From Methanocalculaceae archaeon (lineage in GTDB: Archaea; Halobacteriota; Methanomicrobia; Methanomicrobiales; Methanocorpusculaceae): DNA of 6,328 bases. Shown piece by piece: positions 1 through 5,897 of this stretch. The DNA lies in contig JAIRRQ010000065.1 in assembly GCA_031255895.1 (NCBI GenBank), forward strand, positions 1 to 6,328. Reading direction: 5' to 3'. The position numbers were made by a program, and so were the translations under genes. Below the pieces are notes generated by a model that worked only from the letters and a program-made list of their open reading frames with translations, searched no databases and was not told the origin of the DNA. Every line of letters starts with the position of its first letter. Within the stretch, counting starts at the first letter, position 1.

Positions 1-849
1 CGTAGGGTCACCGCAACATATCTTGGTTTTTCCTCGATCATGACCAATTCGATGGATGGTGTTGCATCCCGTGACTTTGTGCTTGAGGTGCTTTCAGTGC
101 TCTCGATTATGATGACAAACGTCAGTCGTCTTTGTGAAGAATTGGTGCTCTGGAGTAGTGCATTCATTCAGTTCGTGGAACTGAATGATGCCTACTGTTC
201 AACCAGTTCCATTATGCCTCAGAAGAAAAATCCTGATACCGCAGAAATTATGCGAGGTAAATCCGGCATTGCATTCGGAGAGTTGATGGCAGGCATTGCC
301 TTGATGAAGGGCCTTCCTATGAGTTACAATCGTGACATGCAGGATTTAACACCGCATCTGTGGCGAAGTTTTGATGCATCTGAGGCAACACTGCCGATCC
401 TTGCGGGAATGATCCAGACTGCATCATTCAACACCGAAAGAATGGAGGAAGAGTCTGATCGTGGTAATTCAACGGCAACTGAACTTGCGGATCTCATGGT
501 GCGTGAATTTGGAATACCATTCCGCACTGCGCACAACATCGTTGGTCGGGCCGTAAAACTTGGTGGTCTGTCGCTTGAGATTATCGAAGAGGCAGGTAAT
601 GAGATGTATGATCGATCCCTGATACAGATGGGACTCACAAAGCAGCATATTGATCGTGCACTTTCTCCATTTGAGATGGTTGCAACAAAACAGAGTGCGG
701 GCGCTCCAAATCCGACCATGATGATAAAAGCAACGGATGATGCAGGCGCCCTGCTTGCACATGATGAAAAGCGTGCGGAGGCCTTATTTTCTGCACTTTC
801 CCGCGCAGATGATATCATAAAAACAGATTATATGAGGTTGGTGACATGA
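1..849 (+). CDS. argH: Argininosuccinate lyase, C-terminal part (5' end outside window)
   Basis: Catalyses the last step of arginine biosynthesis in the cytoplasm, splitting argininosuccinate into arginine and fumarate. The frame is open from base 1, so the ATG at 40 is an internal Met and not the start. The visible 282 residues are about the last 60% of a family that usually has 450-490. The segment TNSMDGVASRDF matches the family's N-S-x-D-x-V-x-x-R-D-F block. The fumarase/lyase superfamily signature lies at bases 199-237 (SSIMPQKKNPD) and includes the catalytic serine loop. Farther on, TATELADLMV and the PFRTAHNIVG stretch are typical of the C-terminal part of ArgH. The residue before SSIMP is Thr, where bacterial ArgH usually has Gly. 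The TGA stop overlaps the gatD ATG (ATGA), which implies co-transcription and translational coupling. Identification is secure; only the N-terminal third is unseen. Confidence 0.96.
   Translation, partial: RRVTATYLGFSSIMTNSMDGVASRDFVLEVLSVLSIMMTNVSRLCEELVLWSSAFIQFVELNDAYCSTSSIMPQKKNPDTAEIMRGKSGIAFGELMAGIALMKGLPMSYNRDMQDLTPHLWRSFDASEATLPILAGMIQTASFNTERMEEESDRGNSTATELADLMVREFGIPFRTAHNIVGRAVKLGGLSLEIIEEAGNEMYDRSLIQMGLTKQHIDRALSPFEMVATKQSAGAPNPTMMIKATDDAGALLAHDEKRAEALFSALSRADDIIKTDYMRLVT
834..838 (+). promoter_or_regulatory. Shine-Dalgarno site for gatD
   Basis: GAGGT lies 7 bases before the ATG at 846, inside the last codons of argH. It fits pairing with the archaeal 16S 3' end. The other in-frame Met of gatD (base 876, residue 11) has no such site, so this motif favours the start at 846. 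Confidence 0.6.
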
Positions 850-2084
850 TATTTTCCAACAACGATCCCGTAAACATGGAGTTTGCAGGTCTTGATCTAC
901 ACGGTATTTACATCTCCGGTTCAGACGGCAATGCCGTGGTGAAACTCTCAAGTGGCTACAACATTTGTGTGCCCGAGTCGCTTTGCACCATCGCTCCGGA
1001 ACGTTCAGTAGCACAGCCGTGTCACACAGTAAAACCATTGAAACAGGATGCAAACCTGCCGCTTCTTTCGATTATCTCCACTGGTGGTACGATTGCGAGC
1101 ACGGTTGATTATCGAACGGGAGCTGTCTCTTCCAAGTTCACAACTGAAGATATCATCCGTTCTATTCCTGAGCTCGCCGGAATCGCGCGTTATCGCACAG
1201 CCCAGCCATTCAACATTTTGTCGGAGAATATGAATCCTGCTATGTGGCAGGAGCTCGCTCGCGCGATACGTGATGAAATTGTTGCAGGTGCGACAGGAGT
1301 AATCGTGACACATGGTACTGACACAATGCTTTACAGTGCTGCGGCGATTTCGTTTATGCTTACAGTGCCTGTTCCAGTGATCTTCGTTGGTGCCCAACGA
1401 TCTGCCGATCGACCAAGCAGTGACAATGCCATGAATGTGATCTGTTCGGCAAAAACTGGGGTGTCGGATCTCGGCGAGGTTGTTGTCTGTATGCATGCAA
1501 CTTCGGATGATGTAGAGTGTGCTCTGCACAGGGCCACTCGTGTACGCAAGAATCACACTTCACGTCGTGATGCATTTCAAAGCGTCGAAAGAGCGCCGGT
1601 AGGCATGGTTTCATATCCGGACGGTACTGTCTTTCTTGGGATGGATGCCATCCCACGTGGTACCCATGAGCTCTCTCTGTTCGATCGACTCGAATCACAT
1701 TGTGGTCTTCTTCAGTATTATCCTGGTATAGATCCCGCAGTGTTCGATGCATTTCGTGGTTATGCGGGTCTCGTGATTGCAGGGACTGGTCTTGGTCATG
1801 TAGGCACAGACTGTATCGCAAAGATTGCTGCGCTGATCTCCGCTGGGACTTTTGTGGTTATGACCTCACAGTGTCAGGCCGGTTATGTCTGTGACCGTGT
1901 GTATGAGACAGGACGTGATCTTCTTGATGCAGGTGTTGTTGAGGGAGGATGCATGCTGCCTGAGGTAGCGCTCGTGAAGCTTATGTGGGTTCTCGGTAAT
2001 GTTACCCGTCGTGAGGATGCGATGCGGATGATGCAGATGAATCTGAAAGGGGAACTTGATTATGATCTGGGGAGAGAAATGTAA
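846..2084 (+). CDS. gatD: Glutamyl-tRNA(Gln) amidotransferase subunit D
   Basis: Glutaminase subunit of the archaeal GatDE complex. It hydrolyses glutamine and passes ammonia to GatE, which amidates Glu-tRNA(Gln). At 412 residues it is near the usual length. Residues 1-70 form the GatD-specific N-terminal domain (note VVKLSSGYNI at 31-40). From about residue 72 it is an L-asparaginase-type amidase. The first catalytic motif is STGGTIAS with Thr82; the second is THGTDT with Thr158 and Asp159; the conserved Lys is Lys235 in RVRKNHTSRRDAF. From memory, the Methanothermobacter GatD catalytic set is T101, T177, D178 and K254; all four are reproduced here with a constant offset of 19. This and the SH3-like N-terminal region separate it from free asparaginases, as does the adjoining gatE. 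The gene overlaps argH by ATGA and abuts gatE with no gap. It appears intact and active. Confidence 0.97.
   Translation: MIFSNNDPVNMEFAGLDLHGIYISGSDGNAVVKLSSGYNICVPESLCTIAPERSVAQPCHTVKPLKQDANLPLLSIISTGGTIASTVDYRTGAVSSKFTTEDIIRSIPELAGIARYRTAQPFNILSENMNPAMWQELARAIRDEIVAGATGVIVTHGTDTMLYSAAAISFMLTVPVPVIFVGAQRSADRPSSDNAMNVICSAKTGVSDLGEVVVCMHATSDDVECALHRATRVRKNHTSRRDAFQSVERAPVGMVSYPDGTVFLGMDAIPRGTHELSLFDRLESHCGLLQYYPGIDPAVFDAFRGYAGLVIAGTGLGHVGTDCIAKIAALISAGTFVVMTSQCQAGYVCDRVYETGRDLLDAGVVEGGCMLPEVALVKLMWVLGNVTRREDAMRMMQMNLKGELDYDLGREM
2069..2076 (+). promoter_or_regulatory. Shine-Dalgarno site for gatE
   Basis: GGGGAGAG lies 8 bases upstream of the gatE ATG, within the final codons of gatD. Ribosomes ending gatD at the TAA (2082-2084) would stop exactly at the gatE start, so the two subunits are probably made at matched levels. 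Confidence 0.6.
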
Positions 2085-3923
2085 ATGATTGATTTTGATT
2101 ACGAAGCTCTTGGCTTAAAGGCAGGTATCGAAATTCACCAACAACTCAACACGAAAGAAAAGTTGTTCTCCTACACACCAGCAATCATTCGTGATTCAGA
2201 TGAACACACAGGTGAAGTGAAACGTTTTTTACGTGTTGCGACTTCTGAGATGGGGGATGTTGATAGTGCGGCAAAAGAGGAGCTGCTCACATCAAAGCTG
2301 TTTACGTACTATACATATGATACGACAGGCCTCGTGGAGATCGATGAACAACCGCCTGCACCGTTAAATCCAGATGCACTGGATTTAGCTCTGACGATTG
2401 CAAAAATGTTTGACATGACACCGCTGCCACAGATTCACACGATGCGCAAAATGATCGTGGATGGCTCGGTCACGAGTGGGTTCCAGCGGACGGCACTTGT
2501 TGCACTGAATGGTTCAATTGATCTGGCTTGCAGGATTGATACGATCGCCGTTGAAGAGGATGCTTGTCAACGCATTACCGATCAGGTGTTTTCGGTGGAC
2601 AGACTCGGTATTCCGCTGATCGAAATTACAACCGCACCGTGTATGAGGACACCTGAGCAGGTGCATGATGTTGCTCAGCATATCGGCATGACATTGCGTT
2701 CCACAGGACGCGTGAAGCGTGGTCTCGGCACGATTCGTCAGGATGTGAATGTGTCTATCCATGATGGTGCACGGGTGGAGATTAAGGGCGTGCAGGAGCT
2801 AGATCTGATATCAGATGTTGTCCGCCACGAAGTGCAACGTCAGCTGTCGCTGCTTGCAATTAAAAATGAATTGATTGCACGCAATGCACAGGTGAATGGC
2901 GAGGTGTACGATGTAACACCGATTTTTGCTGGAACTCAGTCACAAGTGCTGAAGAAAGCGAAGATAATTCTCGGAACTGTTCTGCATGGCTTTGCTGAAC
3001 TCGTCGGGATGGAAATCCAACCGGGTAGAAGATTTGGGTCTGAAATGTCGGATTATGCAAAGAAATGCGGTGTTGGCGGTTTGTTCCACACCGATGAGTT
3101 GCCCGCATACGGCGTGACAACAGAGGAGGTTTCCATCCTTAAAGAAAATCTTGGTGCAGGTGAGCAGGATGTGGTGATCATTGTTGCGGCGACCGAACGA
3201 AAATCCAGGTGTGCAATGCGAATGGTTATCCACCGCGCAAAAATGGCGATGGGTGGTGTGCCTGAGGAGACACGTAAGGTGCTTGAAGGTGGATCAACTG
3301 CCTATATGCGACCTTTATCGGGGGCCGCACGAATGTATCCAGAGACTGATATCTTGCCAGTTCCAGTTACTTTGGAATACTGGGATAGCATTGTCACACC
3401 AGAACTTTTGGTTGATAAAGCGAAGCGATTTGTCTCTGAGTACGGTTTTGATGCAGGTTTAGCGCACCAGATGGTGTTTTCCGAGAAACTACCTCTCTTT
3501 GAGCGGGCAGTTGCTGAGGGTATCCGTCCCGCGTTTGCAGCACGCACTGTTTTGGCATCTTTGAAAGAGTTGTCTCGTGCAGGTATTTCGTTGGAAGCGA
3601 TTCCTGATGATTCCGTGATTGCGGTGATGAGGGCGATTGAGGCAGGTCACGCAGCAAAAGAGGCAGTATCAGAGATTTTATCGGCATGCGCGCGTGGTAT
3701 GGTATTGGATGAAGCGATTGCGACGATAGCCCCTGTATTTTCCAGAGAGGAACTGCGGGTACTTATCCGTATGATCGTTTCTGAACGTGCTGATTTCATC
3801 AAATTACGCGGTAAAACAGCGCTTGATCCAATTATGGGTGTGGTGATGAAAGAAGTTCGCGGTCGGATTGATGGCAAGGTTGTTTCCGAGGTTTTGGATG
3901 AGGAACTCGGACGGTTCGTCTGA
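2085..3923 (+). CDS. gatE: Glutamyl-tRNA(Gln) amidotransferase subunit E
   Basis: Kinase and transamidase subunit of GatDE. It uses ATP to activate the glutamyl group on Glu-tRNA(Gln) and replaces the phosphate with ammonia delivered from GatD. The 612 residues match the usual length of about 620. The N-terminal catalytic core of the GatB/GatE family begins with KAGIEIHQQL (12-21; Glu16 and His18 are likely metal-site residues). It continues through DGSVTSGFQRT (126-136), VEEDACQRI (156-164), the family signature VDRLGIPLIEI (171-181) and GTIRQDVNVSI (215-225). An AspRS-like GAD insert, which distinguishes GatE from GatB, lies at roughly 275-400. EGGSTAYMRPLSGAARMYPETD (401-422) follows it. 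The helical YqeY-like tRNA-binding tail fills roughly 430-612. The start abuts the gatD stop and has a good ribosome-binding site. No defects were seen. Confidence 0.97.
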   Translation: MIDFDYEALGLKAGIEIHQQLNTKEKLFSYTPAIIRDSDEHTGEVKRFLRVATSEMGDVDSAAKEELLTSKLFTYYTYDTTGLVEIDEQPPAPLNPDALDLALTIAKMFDMTPLPQIHTMRKMIVDGSVTSGFQRTALVALNGSIDLACRIDTIAVEEDACQRITDQVFSVDRLGIPLIEITTAPCMRTPEQVHDVAQHIGMTLRSTGRVKRGLGTIRQDVNVSIHDGARVEIKGVQELDLISDVVRHEVQRQLSLLAIKNELIARNAQVNGEVYDVTPIFAGTQSQVLKKAKIILGTVLHGFAELVGMEIQPGRRFGSEMSDYAKKCGVGGLFHTDELPAYGVTTEEVSILKENLGAGEQDVVIIVAATERKSRCAMRMVIHRAKMAMGGVPEETRKVLEGGSTAYMRPLSGAARMYPETDILPVPVTLEYWDSIVTPELLVDKAKRFVSEYGFDAGLAHQMVFSEKLPLFERAVAEGIRPAFAARTVLASLKELSRAGISLEAIPDDSVIAVMRAIEAGHAAKEAVSEILSACARGMVLDEAIATIAPVFSREELRVLIRMIVSERADFIKLRGKTALDPIMGVVMKEVRGRIDGKVVSEVLDEELGRFV

Positions 3924-3933
3924 TTCGTTCATA

Positions 3934-3944
3934 TTTTTCATTTT
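3934..3944 (+). terminator. T-rich terminator after gatE
   Basis: Eleven bases after the gatE TGA there is a T5-CA-T4 tract with no clear stem before it. Archaeal RNA polymerase terminates at such oligo-T runs on the non-template strand. The position, between gatE and a downstream gene that has its own TATA-like element, fits the end of the argH-gatD-gatE transcript. Confidence 0.45.
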
Positions 3945-3980
3945 GTTGATATATTCTGTCTGTTCATCGTCATTGAGATA

Positions 3981-3990
3981 TGTTTAAAGG
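3981..3990 (+). promoter_or_regulatory. Candidate TATA box for the small basic protein gene
   Basis: TGTTTAAAGG contains TTTAAA about 35 bases before the ATG at 4022. With an archaeal spacing of about 25 bases this puts transcription start near 4010, giving a leader of only about 12 bases without a good Shine-Dalgarno match. A second candidate, TGATATATT near 3948-3956, would give a leader of about 45 bases. The sequence alone cannot decide between them. Confidence 0.35.
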
Positions 3991-4021
3991 GATAGGGCAC
4001 GGATAAGATAAAGAATTCAAT

Positions 4022-4291
4022 ATGGGAAAGACAGGTAGCATCAACTGGCACCAGATCAAAGGTGTTAATGGTCAGATCAGACTCGTTCCTCAGAAAGAGG
4101 GTGATGTCAAGAAACCGGGGCCGAACCAGAGATTCAAGAGAGCAAGTATTGTTACGAAGATTGAGAGTCGCATGGCGAATGCTCCGCAACAGGGTCGCCG
4201 TGGACCGAAAATTGCAGATCCTCGCATTCGCCGCCGGATTCGAAGATCCAGAAAATCTACAATGGGTGCAAAGGCAAAGGCAAAACGCTGA
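4022..4291 (+). CDS. Small, highly basic conserved protein (DUF5350-like)
   Basis: This 89-residue protein has no known function. Its N-terminus (MGKTGS, then W9-H-Q-I-K-G and GQIRLVP at 17-23) and KPGPNQRFKR (31-40) resemble, from memory, the methanogen-restricted family DUF5350. That assignment needs a profile search. It contains 12 Lys and 14 Arg against 4 acidic residues. The last 31 residues are dominated by them: an RIRRRIRRSRK block at 68-78, then a Lys-Ala tail ending KAKAKR. There is no signal peptide, membrane segment or cysteine. Composition and size resemble ribosomal or other RNA-binding proteins, so a ribosome- or RNA-associated cytoplasmic role is my inference. It stands alone between a terminator-like tract and a long gap, with its own promoter candidate. 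Start choice is firm because the N-terminal motif begins at this Met. A different frame over the same bases (4062-4382) is a shadow. Confidence 0.88.
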   Translation: MGKTGSINWHQIKGVNGQIRLVPQKEGDVKKPGPNQRFKRASIVTKIESRMANAPQQGRRGPKIADPRIRRRIRRSRKSTMGAKAKAKR

Positions 4292-4340
4292 TTCTCTTGA
4301 TAATTTCGGATATAATTGGCTCACTCTCGATTTATGCATT

Positions 4341-4399
4341 CTCTCATATGGGAGTGTTGTTCTAATTTTTTCTGTTTGCTGATTTTTGTAAGTTTTTTT
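4341..4399 (+). terminator. Terminator zone after the small basic protein gene
   Basis: A short inverted repeat (CTCTCATATGGGAG, 4341-4354; a 4-base-pair stem with one G-U pair) is followed by T6 (4366-4371), T5 (4383-4387) and T7 (4393-4399). Repeated oligo-T runs are the usual archaeal termination signal. The stem is weak and may not matter. The location, about 50-110 bases past the stop codon, fits. Confidence 0.55.
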
Positions 4400-4438
4400 A
4401 TTGGTGACATATCGGTTTTGTTTATCCTCAAATGATAT

Positions 4439-4462
4439 TTTGTGAGAACTGCAGTTTGTGAG
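4439..4462. repeat. 8-base direct repeat with central palindrome
   Basis: TTTGTGAG occurs exactly at 4439-4446 and 4455-4462, a 16-base period. The intervening sequence with the first bases of the second copy forms the perfect palindrome AACTGCAGTT (4447-4456). It may be a regulator binding site, but short matches arise easily in AT-rich DNA. Confidence 0.3.
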
Positions 4463-4570
4463 GTGTTCGGAAACTAAAATACAAGATATTTTTCTATATG
4501 GTCTTGTTCCAAATGTCATCTGTCATGTGGGCAAAAAATTTAAAAAATAAAATATTTTGTTTTAAAGAAA

Positions 4571-4610
4571 TTTTAAGAGCAGGTTCAAAATTTTAGAGAC
4601 AAGTTCCTTT
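4571..4610. repeat. Imperfect 20-base tandem repeat upstream of mmp10
   Basis: Two adjacent 20-base units (4571-4590 and 4591-4610) share 11 positions, in the pattern TTTTA-N4-CA-R-GTTC. A 20-base period is close to two helical turns, so both copies would face the same side of DNA, as in some archaeal operators. The unit pair ends 39 bases before the mmp10 start codon, within the promoter zone. Function is inferred only. Confidence 0.3.
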
Positions 4611-4616
4611 TATCTC
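4606..4616 (+). promoter_or_regulatory. Possible TATA element for the mmp10 operon
   Basis: CCTTTTATCTC is a loose TATA-like match about 40 bases before the ATG at 4650, and would put transcription start near 4637. Other A/T stretches upstream (4532-4564) match TATA sequence better but would give long leaders. No Shine-Dalgarno site precedes the start codon, so a very short leader or leaderless message is plausible. Confidence 0.2.
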
Positions 4617-4649
4617 AACCTTTCATAATCCCACGACGCTAATGATATA

Positions 4650-5897
4650 ATGGAAACCATGGTGCATCTCACCGTTGATATAGGCGGACGCCCTGGATAT
4701 GACTGCCGGGGTTTTTGTTCTTACTGCTATTTCAAGCATGCGAAGGATGTGCCTTCGTTTGGCTGCCGATACTGTCTTCCATTTTTGAAAGGTTGTGATT
4801 ATTGTTCCCGCGGGGTCAAAGAAGAGTACCCCGGTTTTCTGTCTTTGCAGATCGTTGCAGAGTCGTTTCTTGCAGATCTTCAGATGGTTACCGGGGATGT
4901 TACTCGCATTACCATCTCCGGCGGTGGCGATCCAAGTTGCTATCCTGAGTTTCGTGATTTGATCGAATTGCTTGGAGCACTGGATATTCCGTTGCATATT
5001 GGCTATACCAGTGGTAAAGGTTTTGACGATCCTGAGATAGCCGATTTTTTAATTGCAAATCACCTAACTGAGGTTTCATTCACCGTGTTTGCTACTAATG
5101 CAGAACTTCGGAGGAAATGGATGCATGATCCTACTCCGGAAGCATCGCTTGAAATCATCCATCGTCTCGCAAAGAAAATTGAGGTGTATGCGGCAATTGT
5201 TGTTCTACCCGATGTAAATGATGGCCAAGTTCTTACTGAAACACTGTCCTGGCTTTCAGGAGTCGGGGTGAAAGGTGTGATTTTAATGCGATTTGCGAAT
5301 CGTTTGGAACAGGGATTGATCCTCGAAAATGCCCCTATTCTTCCTGATCAGCGAATACATACTGTTCAGGAGTTTTCTGATCTTGTGCGGGAAAACGCAG
5401 CTGCATTTTCTCATCTCAGGATATCTGGAACTCCACTTTATGATCCCTTGTTTAACTCGCCATTCGCCATCTGCAAGATGCCAACATTGTTGGATCGTTT
5501 GCCGAAAATTGAGAAGAAGGCGACTATTATCACAGGAATCATTGCATCTTCATATATTAGGACCGTTATTTCAGCTTGTGGCGGGGATCCATCCTTAGTC
5601 GTTGTAGTGGACAAAGAGATCGCTTGTCTGATGACCATTGATGATCTCACATCTCTTCATCTACCGGATCTATGCGACACAGTGATTATTCCTGGTCGTG
5701 CGTTTGTACATGATGCGGAGGTGGAAAAGGTCCTTTCGCGCGATGGTGTATTTCGCATGATAGTTCGTGGGCCTGAGATGCTTTCAGCTGACGGAGAAAT
5801 GAGCATGGGTATGACGGAGATTGATGTCCTCACCATAGAGATGGAAGGGTTTTCCTCCCTCATCCAGTTGATAAATCAGTATGGGTGTCCTACATGA
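4650..5897 (+). CDS. mmp10: Mmp10, B12-dependent radical SAM McrA arginine methyltransferase
   Basis: Methanogenesis marker protein 10. In Methanosarcina and Methanococcus it makes the 5-(S)-methylarginine of McrA, the alpha subunit of methyl-coenzyme M reductase. The 415 residues are full length. The radical SAM cluster motif is C19-x3-C23-x2-C26. Tyr25 lies between the last two cysteines, matching the tyrosine reported as an unusual cluster ligand in the M. acetivorans enzyme. Next comes a four-cysteine loop (C39, C42, C49, C52) that fits the metal site seen in that structure. ISGGGD (89-94) is the SAM-binding glycine motif. VSFTVFAT (142-149) and GVILMRFAN (209-217) continue the barrel. 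Residues from about 288 form the cobalamin-binding C-terminal domain, including IIPGRAFVHD (346-355) and RGPEMLSADGEMSMG (373-387). The start could be Met1 or Met4 (base 4659); neither has a ribosome-binding site. Its stop overlaps the next start (ATGA). Confidence 0.96.
   Translation: METMVHLTVDIGGRPGYDCRGFCSYCYFKHAKDVPSFGCRYCLPFLKGCDYCSRGVKEEYPGFLSLQIVAESFLADLQMVTGDVTRITISGGGDPSCYPEFRDLIELLGALDIPLHIGYTSGKGFDDPEIADFLIANHLTEVSFTVFATNAELRRKWMHDPTPEASLEIIHRLAKKIEVYAAIVVLPDVNDGQVLTETLSWLSGVGVKGVILMRFANRLEQGLILENAPILPDQRIHTVQEFSDLVRENAAAFSHLRISGTPLYDPLFNSPFAICKMPTLLDRLPKIEKKATIITGIIASSYIRTVISACGGDPSLVVVVDKEIACLMTIDDLTSLHLPDLCDTVIIPGRAFVHDAEVEKVLSRDGVFRMIVRGPEMLSADGEMSMGMTEIDVLTIEMEGFSSLIQLINQYGCPT
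5884..5887 (+). promoter_or_regulatory. Shine-Dalgarno site for the RNase III-like gene
   Basis: GGTG lies 6 bases before the ATG at 5894, within the last codons of mmp10. Together with the ATGA overlap it supports translation of the downstream gene from the mmp10 message. Confidence 0.45.

Larger units (their letters stand above)
4292..4649. other. AT-rich intergenic region between two transcription units
   Basis: This 358-base gap contains no convincing gene on either strand. From left to right it holds a weak stem and three T-runs (4341-4399), an 8-base direct repeat around a palindrome (4439-4462), an A/T-only stretch with the palindrome AAAATATTTT (4549-4558), and an imperfect 20-base tandem repeat (4571-4610). 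A possible TATA element lies just before mmp10. It is long for this compact region and is the most likely place for regulatory sites or a small RNA. I could identify no tRNA, riboswitch or C/D box RNA. Confidence 0.6.

Noticed and set aside
838..847. The 10-mer TTGGTGACAT occurs both at the gatD start and at 4401-4410
   Set aside because: At the second place no start codon or gene follows. A single 10-base match in 6.3 kb is compatible with chance.
1005..1556. Long minus-strand frames inside gatD (also 1360-1821)
   Set aside because: They lie opposite a fully conserved GatD sequence with all catalytic motifs, and their translations are unlike any protein family I know.
4334..4435. A 33-codon plus-strand frame encoding a very hydrophobic peptide
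   Set aside because: The hydrophobic residues come from the T-runs of the terminator zone, and there is no ribosome-binding site. It looks like a by-product of the T-rich sequence.
3938..4519. A 193-codon open frame on the minus strand, opposite the small basic protein gene and both flanking gaps
   Set aside because: It runs antisense to a gene with a recognisable protein motif, crosses both T-run terminators and AT-rich spacer, and its translation shows no domain. It is a shadow that happens to be long because stops are absent.
4525..4596. A 23-codon plus-strand frame (starts MWAKN) before mmp10
   Set aside because: It lies in A/T-only promoter-like DNA, lacks a ribosome-binding site, and has Lys/Phe/Ile-rich content expected from composition alone.
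4577..4596. A GGTTCAAA motif resembling a tRNA T-loop
   Set aside because: No acceptor, D or anticodon stems can be formed around it, so it is not a tRNA or an obvious tRNA remnant.
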